Positions 41,958-50,077 of a stretch of 64,000 bases of DNA are shown here, piece after piece (the stretch's first letter is position 1; each line of letters opens with the position of its first letter). The notes beneath the pieces were generated by a model that was given only the letters and a program-made list of their open reading frames with translations, searched no databases and had not been told where the DNA came from. The translations under genes were made by a program, and so were the position numbers. Source of the DNA: Opitutaceae bacterium (GTDB taxonomy: Bacteria; Verrucomicrobiota; Verrucomicrobiia; Opitutales; Opitutaceae); the NCBI GenBank assembly GCA_016795565.1, contig JAEUGW010000038.1, positions 1 to 64,000 on the forward strand, in the 5' to 3' direction.

Positions 41958-42867
41958 GGGGAAGGAGGGAAAATTCCGCCGGTCCGTCCGGCGCGCGACC
42001 GAGTCCTTCCGCCGGATTGAGGTTGATCAGCGAAAGCATGGCCAGCGCGACCATGTCATCACCGCGACTGGCCGCGGAGCGGATTTCGCCCACCTTTTTC
42101 CCGCCCTGATACAGCGCCGCCCGCGAGGCTGGCGGCGTGCCGCGACCGGTGAGCCTGTGCAACCGCCGGCGCACCTGGCCCAGGTTCTTCAGCCGCGCCA
42201 TGACTTCCTGCCCGAGATAGCATCCCTTGGTGTAGGAGACTGCCGTCGCCTCCAGGCCGCCCTCGTTGGGCAAATCTTCCGGACCCAGGTCCAGCGGCAC
42301 CGCCGGAATGCCGGCGGCGATGCGGGCAAAGTCGGCTTCCGCCGCGCTCATCTCTGTCGCGCCGTGCGCCATGAGCTCGCGGCGGATTTTTGTCACCGCC
42401 GTCTCCGTCCCGAGAATCTCAAAATTCTCGCCTGGCAGGAGGCGTCCGGCAAAGGCCAGCAGTTCGCCGGAGCGCACGAACCGCCCCTCCGCGGGCGCCG
42501 CGCCGAGCAGTTGTCCCAGGATCCCGCCGCTGCCGGCTCCGCTGAAAACCAGCGCGTGCGTGATGCCCGACTCATCCGCCAGCTCCACCTCGTCGGCGAT
42601 GATGTAATCCTCGAGTCGCTGCCGAATGACGTCCGCCGCTGAATGGGCACTGGTTAACAGGAACTCGTTTTCTGAAATTCTCAGCACGTGGCTGTCCGCA
42701 AGGACCCTCCCTTTTTGATTCAGCCAGAGGCCATGGGTCGCGCTGCCCGGCGGGGGCCGCAAATCATTGCTGAACTGCCCCTGCAGGAACGTGAACGCGT
42801 CCTGCCCGGTCACCCTAATCAGGGTTTTCGGGCTGTGTGGCTGCGTGTATTTCAAACCTGAAATCAT
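41950..42867 (-). CDS. ygfZ: YgfZ/GcvT-like folate-binding Fe-S maintenance protein
   Basis: A 305-residue tetrahydrofolate-binding protein that supports repair or assembly of some Fe-S clusters. GQDAFTFLQGQFSNDL near the start, GLWLNQKGRVLAD, and the signature KGCYLGQEVMARL with the invariant cysteine are all present. This motif separates YgfZ from aminomethyltransferase GcvT. The ATG at 42867 was chosen. It is transcribed away from DAHP synthase; their shared 267-bp spacer holds a promoter and two hairpins. A small gene follows with an 8-bp overlap. Confidence 0.92.
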   Translation of the reverse strand: MISGLKYTQPHSPKTLIRVTGQDAFTFLQGQFSNDLRPPPGSATHGLWLNQKGRVLADSHVLRISENEFLLTSAHSAADVIRQRLEDYIIADEVELADESGITHALVFSGAGSGGILGQLLGAAPAEGRFVRSGELLAFAGRLLPGENFEILGTETAVTKIRRELMAHGATEMSAAEADFARIAAGIPAVPLDLGPEDLPNEGGLEATAVSYTKGCYLGQEVMARLKNLGQVRRRLHRLTGRGTPPASRAALYQGGKKVGEIRSAASRGDDMVALAMLSLINLNPAEGLGRAPDGPAEFSLLPHG

Positions 42868-42903
42868 ATTTTTATACGACTCAATATGCTCACAATGACC
42901 GAC

Positions 42904-42931
42904 TTGTCACAGAATTTAAGAATCTTATAAT
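42904..42931 (+). promoter_or_regulatory. Sigma-70-type promoter upstream of the DAHP synthase leader
   Basis: TTGTCA (42904-42909) and a perfect TATAAT (42926-42931), spacing 16 bp, in an AT-rich patch. Transcription would start near 42938 and give a leader of roughly 200 nt before the aroF ATG at 43135. Confidence 0.7.
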
Positions 42932-42987
42932 CTTCTGGTTGACGGCCGGATGGAACTGAGTAGGTATTGAGCAGTCAACTAACACTT

Positions 42988-43010
42988 CTCCCCGCTTAGC
43001 GGGGAGTTTT
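42988..43010 (+). terminator. Intrinsic terminator-like hairpin 1 in the aroF leader
   Basis: CTCCCCGC TTA GCGGGGAG with an 8-bp stem and a 3-base loop, followed directly by TTTT. Confidence 0.6.
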
Positions 43011-43030
43011 GGGGTAACTAAGAAAGCAAT

Positions 43031-43068
43031 GGCCGGTCGCTTAGGGGTAGGCGACCGGCCTTTTCTTT
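43031..43068 (+). terminator. Intrinsic terminator-like hairpin 2 in the aroF leader
   Basis: A perfect 10-bp stem, GGCCGGTCGC/GCGACCGGCC, around a 10-base loop, followed by TTTTCTTT. It ends 66 bp before the aroF start codon. Confidence 0.7.
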
Positions 43069-43134
43069 GCCCAAATTCGTAGCACACGGCAAGGACTTGA
43101 TGCGAGGCGCCATGCCCCCACAAGCTGGCCTTTC

Positions 43135-44190
43135 ATGCAAAAGACTTCGGACATCAATGTCGTCGAGACCCGCGCCCTGCCCTCGCCCGCCGCCTTGCTG
43201 GCGGAGCTGCCGAAGACCGAGAGCCAGGGTGATTTCGTGGCGCGTGCGCGCCGGGAGATTCACCGGCTAATTTTCACCGACGACCGCCGCTTCCTGCTGA
43301 TCATCGGCCCCTGCTCCATCCACGACCTCGCGGCCGGCCGCGATTACGCGCGCCGCCTGGCCGCCCTCGCGCGCGAGGTGAACGACCGCATGCTGATCGT
43401 GATGCGCGTCTATTTCGAAAAACCCCGCACGACCGTCGGCTGGAAGGGCCTCGTGATGGACCCGCACCTCGACGGCTCGCACGACATCGCCGCCGGCCTG
43501 CGCCTCGCCCGCGCCTTCCTGCGCGACGTGCTCGACCTCGGCCTGCCCACGGCGACTGAGCTGCTCGATCCCATCACGCCGCAATACATCGCGGACCTCG
43601 TCTGCTGGTCGGCCATCGGCGCCCGCACGACCGAGTCGCAAACCCACCGCCAGATGGCGTCGGGCCTCTCGATGCCGCTGGGTTTCAAGAACGGCACCGA
43701 CGGCTCCATCAGCTCGGCGACCAACGCCATCAAGGCCGCCGCCCAGCCGCACACCTTTCTCGGCATCAACCTCGACGGCTCCGCCTCCGCCATCGTCACC
43801 CGGGGCAACCCCGATTGCCATGTGGTCCTGCGCGGCGGCTCGGCCGGACCCAACTATTCGCCCGCCCACATCGCGCAGACCGAGCAATTGCTCGCCAAGG
43901 CCGGCCTGCCCAAGTCCATCCTGGTGGACTGCTCGCACGACAACTCCGCGAAGCAACCCGAGTTGCAGCCCGAGGTCATGCGCCGGCTGCTCGCCCAGAT
44001 AGCCGCCGGCAACCAGTCCATCATGGGCGCGATGGTCGAGAGCAACCTCGGGGCCGGCAACCAACCCTTCCCCCAGCCGCTGGACCGGCTCAAATACGGC
44101 GTGTCCATCACCGACGGCTGCATCGACTGGCCGACGACCGAGGCCCTCGTCCGCGAAATCCACGCCGCGCTCGCCCCGCGGTTCAAGTAA
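43135..44190 (+). CDS. aroF: DAHP synthase (3-deoxy-7-phosphoheptulonate synthase), AroF/G/H type
   Basis: Condenses phosphoenolpyruvate and erythrose 4-phosphate, the first committed step to aromatic amino acids. The 351 residues match class I, AroFGH-type enzymes. Present are the PEP-binding LLIIGPCSIHD and RVYFEKPRTTVGWKG motifs, the GARTTESQTHR region, the GLSMPLGFKNGTDG loop, and DCSHDNSAK with metal and substrate ligands. Which amino acid feeds back on it cannot be told. Its 5' leader carries a strong promoter and two terminator-like hairpins. Malate dehydrogenase follows on the same strand after 105 bp. Confidence 0.95.
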   Translation: MQKTSDINVVETRALPSPAALLAELPKTESQGDFVARARREIHRLIFTDDRRFLLIIGPCSIHDLAAGRDYARRLAALAREVNDRMLIVMRVYFEKPRTTVGWKGLVMDPHLDGSHDIAAGLRLARAFLRDVLDLGLPTATELLDPITPQYIADLVCWSAIGARTTESQTHRQMASGLSMPLGFKNGTDGSISSATNAIKAAAQPHTFLGINLDGSASAIVTRGNPDCHVVLRGGSAGPNYSPAHIAQTEQLLAKAGLPKSILVDCSHDNSAKQPELQPEVMRRLLAQIAAGNQSIMGAMVESNLGAGNQPFPQPLDRLKYGVSITDGCIDWPTTEALVREIHAALAPRFK

Positions 44191-44295
44191 TCCCCATTAG
44201 GCGGCCGCATCGCCCCGCTTCCGGTTCTAAACATCCATCCCCCGCGACTTTTCTTCCGTGTATTCCGCGTATTCCGTGGTTAACTCCTCCTCCCT

Positions 44296-45279
44296 ATGAA
44301 AGCCCCCATCCGTGTCGCAGTCACCGGCGCCGCCGGCCAGATTGGTTACTCCCTCCTCTTCCGCATCGCCTCCGGCGCGATGTTCGGTCCCGACCAGCCG
44401 GTCATCCTCCAGCTGATCGAGGCCCCCATCGAGAAGGCCCTCAAGGCGCTTGAGGGCGTCGCGATGGAACTCGACGACTGCGCCTTCCCGCTGCTCAAGG
44501 GCATCGTCCAGACCTCCGACGCGAGCACCGGCTTCAAGGATGCCAACTGGTGCCTGCTCATCGGTGCCAAGCCCCGCGGTCCCGGCATGGAACGCGCCGA
44601 CCTCCTCAAGGACAACGGCAAGATCTTCATCGAGCAGGGCCGCATCATCGATGCCGTGGCCGCCGACGATGCGCGCGTCGCCGTTGTCGGCAACCCCGCC
44701 AACACGAACTGCATGATCGCCGCCTCGCAGGCGAAGCGCCTGCCGGCCGAGCGCTTCACCGCGATGGTGCGCCTCGACCAGAACCGCGCCCAGACCCAGC
44801 TCGCCAAGAAGGCCGGCGTGGACCTCACCGCCGTGAAGGACATCTTCATCTACGGCAACCACAGCCCGACCATGTTCCCGGCCTACGGCCACGCCACCAT
44901 CAACGGCCAGCCCGCCGCCAAGGTGATCAACGACGACACCTGGCTGCAGGGCCCCTTCTGCGAGACCGTCGGCAAGCGCGGCGCCGCCATCATCGCCGCC
45001 CGCGGCCTCTCTTCCGCCGCCTCCGCCGCCAACGCCCTCGTGGATCACGTCCGCTCGCTCGTCACCCCCGGCGCCATCCACTCGGTCGCCGTGAAGTCGC
45101 ACGGGCTCTACGGCTTCGACGCCAACGTCTGGGCCGGCATGCCCGTGAAGACCACCACCCCCGGCAGCTACGAGGTCATCACCGGCTACGCGATGGACGC
45201 CTTCGCCCAGGCGAAGATCGCCGCCACCAACAAGGAGCTCGTCGAGGAGCGCGCCTTCGTGGCGGACATGATCAAGTGA
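44296..45279 (+). CDS. mdh: Malate dehydrogenase (NAD-dependent, cytosolic type)
   Basis: Interconverts malate and oxaloacetate in the TCA cycle. The 327 residues match the cytosolic/plant-type MDH group found in Verrucomicrobia and others, rather than the E. coli type. The Rossmann start [19 protein letters not shown], the substrate Arg region [25 protein letters not shown] and the catalytic IYGNHSPTM with the proton-relay histidine are present. A CATCCTGAGCGAAGCGAAGGATCC repeat starts about 12 bp after the stop. Confidence 0.95.
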   Translation: MKAPIRVAVTGAAGQIGYSLLFRIASGAMFGPDQPVILQLIEAPIEKALKALEGVAMELDDCAFPLLKGIVQTSDASTGFKDANWCLLIGAKPRGPGMERADLLKDNGKIFIEQGRIIDAVAADDARVAVVGNPANTNCMIAASQAKRLPAERFTAMVRLDQNRAQTQLAKKAGVDLTAVKDIFIYGNHSPTMFPAYGHATINGQPAAKVINDDTWLQGPFCETVGKRGAAIIAARGLSSAASAANALVDHVRSLVTPGAIHSVAVKSHGLYGFDANVWAGMPVKTTTPGSYEVITGYAMDAFAQAKIAATNKELVEERAFVADMIK

Positions 45280-45352
45280 CCCGCAGGGTCATCCTGAGCG
45301 AAGCGAAGGATCCAGTTCGTTATTCCAAGGCGGCCCAAGCGGGCCGCCTTTT

Positions 45353-46057
45353 TCATAGCAGCCCCGCCAGCACGCGGTTCCTCGACAGCGCAAAGGCCGA
45401 GCGCACCGCCGCAAACGCCGCGACCAGCTCCGCCGGCGAGCCCGGCTTCGGAAACCGCATCTCTAGCGTCGCCCCGTCGCAGAGGACTTCCGCCGCGACG
45501 CCGTCCACGATGAGCACGCAATGCCGGCAGTCCGACGGATAGCTGACCGCCAGCCCGTCCTCGCCACCCCGCGCCTCGACCGCATCGATCACGGCCTCGA
45601 CCTTCACGCCCTTGGCCAGTCCGAAGACCATGCCCGAAAACATCGCGGCAAAAAGCCCGTTGAATTCCGGGCGCGCCACCAAACCGCCGTCGCGCAGGCT
45701 GTGCAGCGTGCGCGTCACCTCGTAGCCCGCCGCATTCGACCTCTCCAGTGCATAGGCCAGCTCCAGGGTGAAGTCCTTCGCGGTCAATACCGCGACCGGG
45801 CTCGCCACCTCCAGCGACAGGTCGGTGCGCTTGTAGGCCAGTGCCGCCTTGCTCCGTTGGAAGAAGCCCTCGGCCTCTTCCGCCAGCTCGCCGGCGCACA
45901 ATTTGCCGAGAAACGCCGTCGTCACCGCGTTCACCGCATCCGGCACCGTGTGGTGCTGCTTGCGGAAGCCGGACAGGCTCTTCACCAGCCCCGTGCTGCG
46001 CCCCACGAGGCTGAGGCGGGAAACATACGGATTGGCGGACGCAGCCGACGAAGGCAT
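45353..46057 (-). CDS. Hypothetical protein (234 residues)
   Basis: An uncharacterised, mostly soluble alpha/beta protein of 234 residues from the ATG at 46057 (MPSSAASANPYVSRL); a further frame runs to 46105. The C-terminal half has VEAVIDAVEARGGEDGLAVS and a CRHC pair (SDCRHCVLIVDG) that might bind metal. No known family was recognised. Its codon use and lack of long Arg/Pro runs indicate that it is real. It converges on malate dehydrogenase; a repeat lies between. The small membrane protein at 46153 precedes it on the same strand. Confidence 0.65.
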   Translation of the reverse strand: MPSSAASANPYVSRLSLVGRSTGLVKSLSGFRKQHHTVPDAVNAVTTAFLGKLCAGELAEEAEGFFQRSKAALAYKRTDLSLEVASPVAVLTAKDFTLELAYALERSNAAGYEVTRTLHSLRDGGLVARPEFNGLFAAMFSGMVFGLAKGVKVEAVIDAVEARGGEDGLAVSYPSDCRHCVLIVDGVAAEVLCDGATLEMRFPKPGSPAELVAAFAAVRSAFALSRNRVLAGLL

Positions 46058-46152
46058 CCGCCGAGTGAGGCAGCGGGCCGGCGCGATGGCAAGGAGCGGG
46101 CGCAAAAAAGCGGCGCCGTTGCCGGTGCCGCAGGATGTTGAACCAGCCGGCG

Positions 46153-46425
46153 TCAGGCTGCGGCCATCGGCGGCACGCGCTCGTCACTTTTCCGGAAGAG
46201 GTTGACGAGGCCCATGATGACCAGCACCGGGATCCAGATCGGCGAGAGGGCGACCGCGAAGGCCACCAGCACGGCGAGCAGGGCCGCGACCAGGGAGATG
46301 CCGACCGCGCCAAGCACCGCCGCCACGACCAGACCGGCCAGGGCGCCGACAAAAATCACCGGGCTGAACTTGATGGCGATGATGAGGATGGCCGCCATCA
46401 GGAGGACCTTGAGGAAAGTTTTCAT
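46153..46425 (-). CDS. Small two- to three-span membrane protein
   Basis: A 90-residue hydrophobic protein from the ATG at 46425: KTFLKVLLMAAILIIAIKFS, then a Gly/Ala-rich pair of helices, ending in a charged tail (LFRKSDERVPPMAAA). This is a typical small inner-membrane protein; no family recognised. It is divergent from the Nudix gene, with 84 bp between starts, and 95 bp upstream of the 234-residue gene on the same strand. An open frame extends further upstream but overlaps the Nudix gene. Confidence 0.7.
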   Translation of the reverse strand: MKTFLKVLLMAAILIIAIKFSPVIFVGALAGLVVAAVLGAVGISLVAALLAVLVAFAVALSPIWIPVLVIMGLVNLFRKSDERVPPMAAA

Positions 46426-46509
46426 GTCACAAGAACCCGGCCCCGCCCGGAAAGTCGCACAAAACATAATGCCTTGTCGCCGGATTCCTTCCGTGTGTTC
46501 TGTGGGCGC

Positions 46510-46917
46510 ATGCCTGCCTCGCCCATCCCCGTTGTCTGCGCCGTGATCGAGCACGCGGGCCTCGTGTTGCTCGCGCAACGCCCGCGCGACAAGCACCTGC
46601 CGCTCAAATGGGAGTTCGCCGGCGGCAAGGTCGAGCCCGGCGAGGATCCCGCCGCGGCCATCGTGCGCGAGATCCGCGAGGAACTCGGCTGCGCCGTCGT
46701 CATCACGCGCGCCTTGCCGCGCTTCGAGTATGATTACACCCGGGTCGTCATCGAGATGATCCCCTTCGTCTGCACGCTGGCCCCGGGCTCGCCGCCGCCG
46801 CACGCCCACGAACACGTGGCGCTCGCGTGGGTCACGCCAGCCGAGCTGGCGCGCTACGACCTCGCCCCGGCCGACCTGCCGGTGATCGAAAGTTACCGCG
46901 CCACACGGACACCATAA
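46510..46917 (+). CDS. MutT-like (d)NTP diphosphatase, Nudix family
   Basis: A 135-residue Nudix hydrolase. The box G-x5-E-x7-R-E-x-x-E-E-x-G spans residues 39-60 with every conserved residue (G39, E45, R53, E54, E57, E58, G60). PVVCAVIEHAGLVLLAQRP and LPLKWEFAGGK closely follow MutT, so 8-oxo-dGTP clean-up is the likely role, though dCTP- or other NTP-specific relatives are possible. It is followed by a repeat with no further gene for 19 bp. Confidence 0.9.
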   Translation: MPASPIPVVCAVIEHAGLVLLAQRPRDKHLPLKWEFAGGKVEPGEDPAAAIVREIREELGCAVVITRALPRFEYDYTRVVIEMIPFVCTLAPGSPPPHAHEHVALAWVTPAELARYDLAPADLPVIESYRATRTP

Positions 46918-46935
46918 ACATTGTCTTCGCATCCG

Positions 46936-47013
46936 TCATTGCGAGGAACGCAGCGACGAAGCAATCCAGCTGGATCGCCACGGCCCGCTACTGCGGGCCT
47001 CGCGATGACAAGA
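46936..47013. repeat. GTCATTGCGAGGAACGCAGCGACGAAGC repeat
   Basis: GTCATTGCGAGG..GCCTCGCGATGAC ends surround a CCAGCTGG centre. The same type of sequence appears inverted within the R3 repeats (10968-11046, 26247-26325). The open frame of the CAP-domain gene runs into it. Confidence 0.65.
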
Positions 47014-47679
47014 CATCTTCAGGCGCCTAGCTGCGCGGCGTGAAAAACACCTGCACGAGAACACCTGGTCCACGCCCGACAGGCTCACGCTGGGCTGCAC
47101 GCTGCAACCCAGGTGGGTCAGGCCGGGATGGACGATGTTCACACGATGCCCGGGCGAGTGCATCCACGCGTCCACCACCCGCGCCGCGAAGCCCCGGTAG
47201 GTTTCGGTCCGGAGTTCCTCAAGCGTCTCCGGATGCACGAAGCGCTTCCGGCCGTCCCTTATCACCACGCCCGCGCCGATGTTCGTGTCGATCTCGTAGA
47301 TCGAGAGGAGCGCGATGTTTTCCGCCACGCCACCGGGATTCAGGCCCACGTAGGACACCCGCTGCTGCGGCGTGCCGATCATGGGGAACGGGTTGGTGTG
47401 GCGCGGCGGCTGGTAAACCCGCCCGACCGCCGCCTCCAGGTCGGCCGCCTCGTTGAGCTTGGGCAGGGTGCGGAACGGTTTCCGCCCCAGCTGCGCGCGC
47501 ACGCGGTTGGTCTCGTCGAAAATGGCCCGCGCCAGCAGTGCCCGGTCGAAGGTCGCGACTTCGATCCGCGCGGCGAGCGCCTCGGGATTCACCAGCTCCG
47601 GCACCGGGGGCTCCGGTGGCACCACGGCAGTGCATCCCGAAAACAGGCACGAAAGGCAGGCGATCAGGAGGCGGCGCAC
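46936..47679 (-). CDS. CAP-domain (SCP/PR1-like) lipoprotein, 3' end probably frameshifted
   Basis: A secreted CAP-superfamily protein. The GTG at 47679 starts a lipoprotein signal with lipobox LFSGC, so it should be anchored in a membrane. The CAP core is visible: the NEAADLEAAV helix, GGVAENIAL, and WMHSPGHRVNIVHPGLTHLG with the conserved His. After SGVDQVF the frame loses family resemblance and runs 40 residues into a repeat. In another frame the same DNA reads VLVQVFFTPRS and stops at 47027, which is the usual CAP C-terminus. A one- or two-base change near 47053-47066 is therefore likely, whether a mutation or a sequence error. Confidence 0.8.
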   Translation of the reverse strand: MRRLLIACLSCLFSGCTAVVPPEPPVPELVNPEALAARIEVATFDRALLARAIFDETNRVRAQLGRKPFRTLPKLNEAADLEAAVGRVYQPPRHTNPFPMIGTPQQRVSYVGLNPGGVAENIALLSIYEIDTNIGAGVVIRDGRKRFVHPETLEELRTETYRGFAARVVDAWMHSPGHRVNIVHPGLTHLGCSVQPSVSLSGVDQVFSCRCFSRRAARRLKMSCHREARSSGPWRSSWIASSLRSSQ

Positions 47680-48016
47680 ATTCCTAACAAACGCGTCGGT
47701 GCGGCAAATTCCACCCATTTCCGTCCTCACTACCGCAACCCGTCATTTTGAACGAAGTGAAGTGCCGAGCGAAGCGACATCCTCATCCATCGGCACAACC
47801 GCCTGCGGACATTGTGATGGCTGCTTCGCTGCGCTCAGCATGACAATGCCTTTGGATGTTCATTGGCGTGTTCCACACAAGCCTCTCGGCTTACGGCCTA
47901 TCCGAACCGGCAGCCTGATTTTCTGTAGCGGCGGTCATAGATCGCCGCTACAGGACAGGCCGTTATTCGGATAGGCTCTTACGGCGCTGCGCCCAGAATG
48001 ACAATTCGTGGACCGC
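47680..48016. repeat. 337-bp spacer with two repeat types
   Basis: No gene. It contains a TCATTTTGAACGAAGTGAAGTGCC..GCTGCGCTCAGCATGACAATG copy of the CTGAGCGAAGCGAAGG type (about 47745-47843) and R1 copy 4 (47895-47978). It lies between two diverging or terminating transcription units. Confidence 0.55.
47895..47978. mobile_element. Repeat family R1, copy 4 (internally deleted, 84 bp)
   Basis: Both ends are kept (GGCCTATCCGAA and GTTATTCGGATAGGCTC). The central palindrome is shortened to GTAGCGGCGGTCATAGATCGCCGCTAC, lacking about 50 bp found in the other copies. The centre is CATAG, which is where the TA-flanked element inserted in copy 3. Confidence 0.75.
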
Positions 48017-49906
48017 TCACACAATCCCGCGCTCCACCCACTGGTGGTCGCCGGCGATCACCTGCTGGGCGAGGGCGTAACCGTGCTGGTCGGCGTTGTC
48101 GCCGATGCCGCGGAAGTTCTGCCGGATGCGCTGCATCGCCTGCGCGTGGAAGTCGTCCACCAGCACGAGCACCTTGGCGGCGTCCTCGCCGTCCGCGAGG
48201 CACTTCTGCGCAAAGATGCAGCTCGCCGCGATGGCGAACAGGTCCGTGCCGATGTCGGCGATGCGGCCGAGCAGCACCTGGCGCTTCTCGAGCTTGGGGC
48301 CGAACTTCACCATCTGGTGGAACAGCGTGCGCGCCATCTTCCGGCTGAGGGCGCCGACCCCGGCCATGTGCCCGGCCAGCTGCGGGTGCATGCCCGCCGG
48401 GGCGCCGCCGCCCAGCGGCAGCCACTGCCTCAGATACCAGAAGGGATAGAATTTCGCCGCCGCCAGCAGCGACTTGAGCCGCTCGCCCCACGGGCGCTCG
48501 GTGTTGAGGAACACGCCGGCGATCTTCAGGTGCGGGTCGAGCGCCTCACGCATGATGAACAGCCGCATGATCTCGGAGGAGCCCTCGAAGATCATCGAGA
48601 CGCGGTTGTCGCGCATCATCCGCTCGACGGGATAGGGTTTCTCGCCGCGGGCCTTGAGCGATTCGACATTCTCGTAGCCGCGGCCGCCGCGCAGCTGCAT
48701 GAGCTCGTCAAGGCACATCCAGGCCTTCTCCGTGCCCCACATCTTGCACATCGAGGCCTCGAGGCGGATGTCGGCCTTCTTGTCGCGGTCCACGAGGCGC
48801 GAGGTGGTGATGAGCATCGCCTCCATGGCGAAGGCGTGCGCCGCGATGCGGCGGATCTTCTCCGCCACCGCCGCGTGCTGGCCGATGGGCACGCCCCACT
48901 GGATGCGGTCCTGGCCCCACTCGCGGGCAATCTGCAGGGAACGCTTGGCGACGCCGATGGACGAGGCGGGAATGGACAGGCGGCCCGAGTTGAGCGTGCT
49001 CAGCGCAACCTTGAGCCCCCGGCCTTCGCCGCCGATCACGTTGGCCTTGGGCACGCGGACGTTGGTGAAGCGGATGACGCCATTGTAGAGCGCATGCAGG
49101 CCCATGAACTGGCTGCGGTGCACGACCTCGATGCCGGACGACTTGGCCTCGACAACAAACGTGGTGATCTGCGTGCGCGGCTTGCCGTCCACCAGCTTCG
49201 GCGGCGTCTTGCAGGCGACGATCAGCAGGCCGGCGCGGGTGCCGTTGGAGCACCAGAGCTTCTCGCCGTTGAGGATGAAATCGTCGCCGTCGGGCTTCGC
49301 CTCGGTCGTGAGCCGGGCGGGATCGGAGCCCACGCCCTTCTCGGTGAGCGCAAACGCCGCCAGCTCGCCGCCCGCCGAGCGCGGGAGGAATTTCTGTTTC
49401 TGCTCCTCGGTGCCGAAGAGCAGGATCGGCTGCGCCACGCCGATGGACTGGTGCACGGAGAGGTGCGCGAAGGTGTTGCCGCAGTGGCTGGCCATGAGCA
49501 GACAGGCCCGGCAATACGTCGTCTGCGAGAAGCCCAGGCCGCCGTATTTTTGCGGCACCTTGATGCCGTAGGCGCCGAGCTTCCGGAATCCCGCCTGCAC
49601 CTCCTCGGGAATCTCGCCCGTGCGGTCGATCAGGTCGGCGTCCACCTTCTCCCGCAGGAACGCCGCGAGGTCGGCGAGGAATTTTTCCGCGCGGGGCTTC
49701 TCCGCCGCGTCGATGTCGGTGAGCGGGTAGAGCTTCTCCGGCTTCCACCGGCCCATGAAAAGGTTCGCGACAAAACTGATGTCGTCGTGCGACTCGCGCG
49801 CGGCCTCCGTGACCTGCAGCGCGGCCCGCTGGCCCTCGTTCATCTTCGACATGTCGATGACGGACTTGCCGTCGTCGGCGGGTTTGGGCGGGGGCGGGGT
49901 CTCCAT
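48017..49906 (-). CDS. Acyl-CoA dehydrogenase
   Basis: A 629-residue FAD enzyme that introduces a trans-2 double bond into acyl-CoA in fatty acid oxidation. It is much longer than the 380-residue short/medium-chain enzymes and resembles very-long-chain-type members. The FAD-binding AFALTEKGVGSDPA loop, KLWCSNGTRAGLLIV, the QWGVPIGQH segment and MIFEGSSEIMRLFI with the catalytic-base Glu are present. The last ~190 residues form the extra C-terminal domain. No other beta-oxidation gene is adjacent. The start ATG at 49906 follows a spacer upstream of tmRNA. Confidence 0.93.
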   Translation of the reverse strand: METPPPPKPADDGKSVIDMSKMNEGQRAALQVTEAARESHDDISFVANLFMGRWKPEKLYPLTDIDAAEKPRAEKFLADLAAFLREKVDADLIDRTGEIPEEVQAGFRKLGAYGIKVPQKYGGLGFSQTTYCRACLLMASHCGNTFAHLSVHQSIGVAQPILLFGTEEQKQKFLPRSAGGELAAFALTEKGVGSDPARLTTEAKPDGDDFILNGEKLWCSNGTRAGLLIVACKTPPKLVDGKPRTQITTFVVEAKSSGIEVVHRSQFMGLHALYNGVIRFTNVRVPKANVIGGEGRGLKVALSTLNSGRLSIPASSIGVAKRSLQIAREWGQDRIQWGVPIGQHAAVAEKIRRIAAHAFAMEAMLITTSRLVDRDKKADIRLEASMCKMWGTEKAWMCLDELMQLRGGRGYENVESLKARGEKPYPVERMMRDNRVSMIFEGSSEIMRLFIMREALDPHLKIAGVFLNTERPWGERLKSLLAAAKFYPFWYLRQWLPLGGGAPAGMHPQLAGHMAGVGALSRKMARTLFHQMVKFGPKLEKRQVLLGRIADIGTDLFAIAASCIFAQKCLADGEDAAKVLVLVDDFHAQAMQRIRQNFRGIGDNADQHGYALAQQVIAGDHQWVERGIV

Positions 49907-50021
49907 GCCTCACCGATAAACCCGCCCCGGCCGGCCGCGTCAACGGACGCGGCACCGGCGGCCCCGGTTTTCAGCCTTAGGGAGTAGCCGGCGGGCGAGG
50001 AGTTGCTCGCGCACATGGAAA

Positions 50022-50049
50022 GCCCTCCTTCGCCAAGGCTACGGAGGGC
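50022..50049. repeat. GCCCTCCTTCGCCAAGGCTACGGAGGGC hairpin
   Basis: A short palindrome between the acyl-CoA dehydrogenase start and the tmRNA 3' end. Similar CCTCCTTCGCCAAGGCT sequences are recalled as common in related genomes. Confidence 0.45.
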
Positions 50050-50077
50050 AATTTTCTTTCCGATCCGGAAAGAAAAT
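50050..50077 (-). terminator. Possible tmRNA transcript end hairpin
   Basis: AATTTTCTTTCC and GGAAAGAAAATT form a 12-bp stem around GATCC, directly after the mature CCA end of tmRNA. There is no long T run after it on the minus strand, so it may instead be a processing or stability element. Confidence 0.45.

Larger units (their letters stand above)
42938..43134 (+). promoter_or_regulatory. Leader of the DAHP synthase gene with two terminator-like hairpins
   Basis: Between the promoter and the ATG there are two strong hairpins, each followed by a T run (42988-43010 and 43031-43068). A six-codon frame, ATG GAA CTG AGT AGG TAT TGA at 42950-42970 (MELSRY), lies before the first, but no Shine-Dalgarno precedes it. 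Either aroF is controlled by premature termination, or the region makes one or two small RNAs. No known riboswitch was recognised. No alternative promoter was seen after 43068. Confidence 0.5.

Noticed and set aside
42950..42970. MELSRY as a true attenuation leader peptide
   Set aside because: It has only one aromatic codon and no ribosome-binding site, so it is mentioned only as a weak possibility in the leader entry.
48008..49987. 659-residue plus-strand open frame opposite acyl-CoA dehydrogenase
   Set aside because: It is repeat-like Arg/Ala/Leu sequence without motifs; the dehydrogenase is clear on the other strand.
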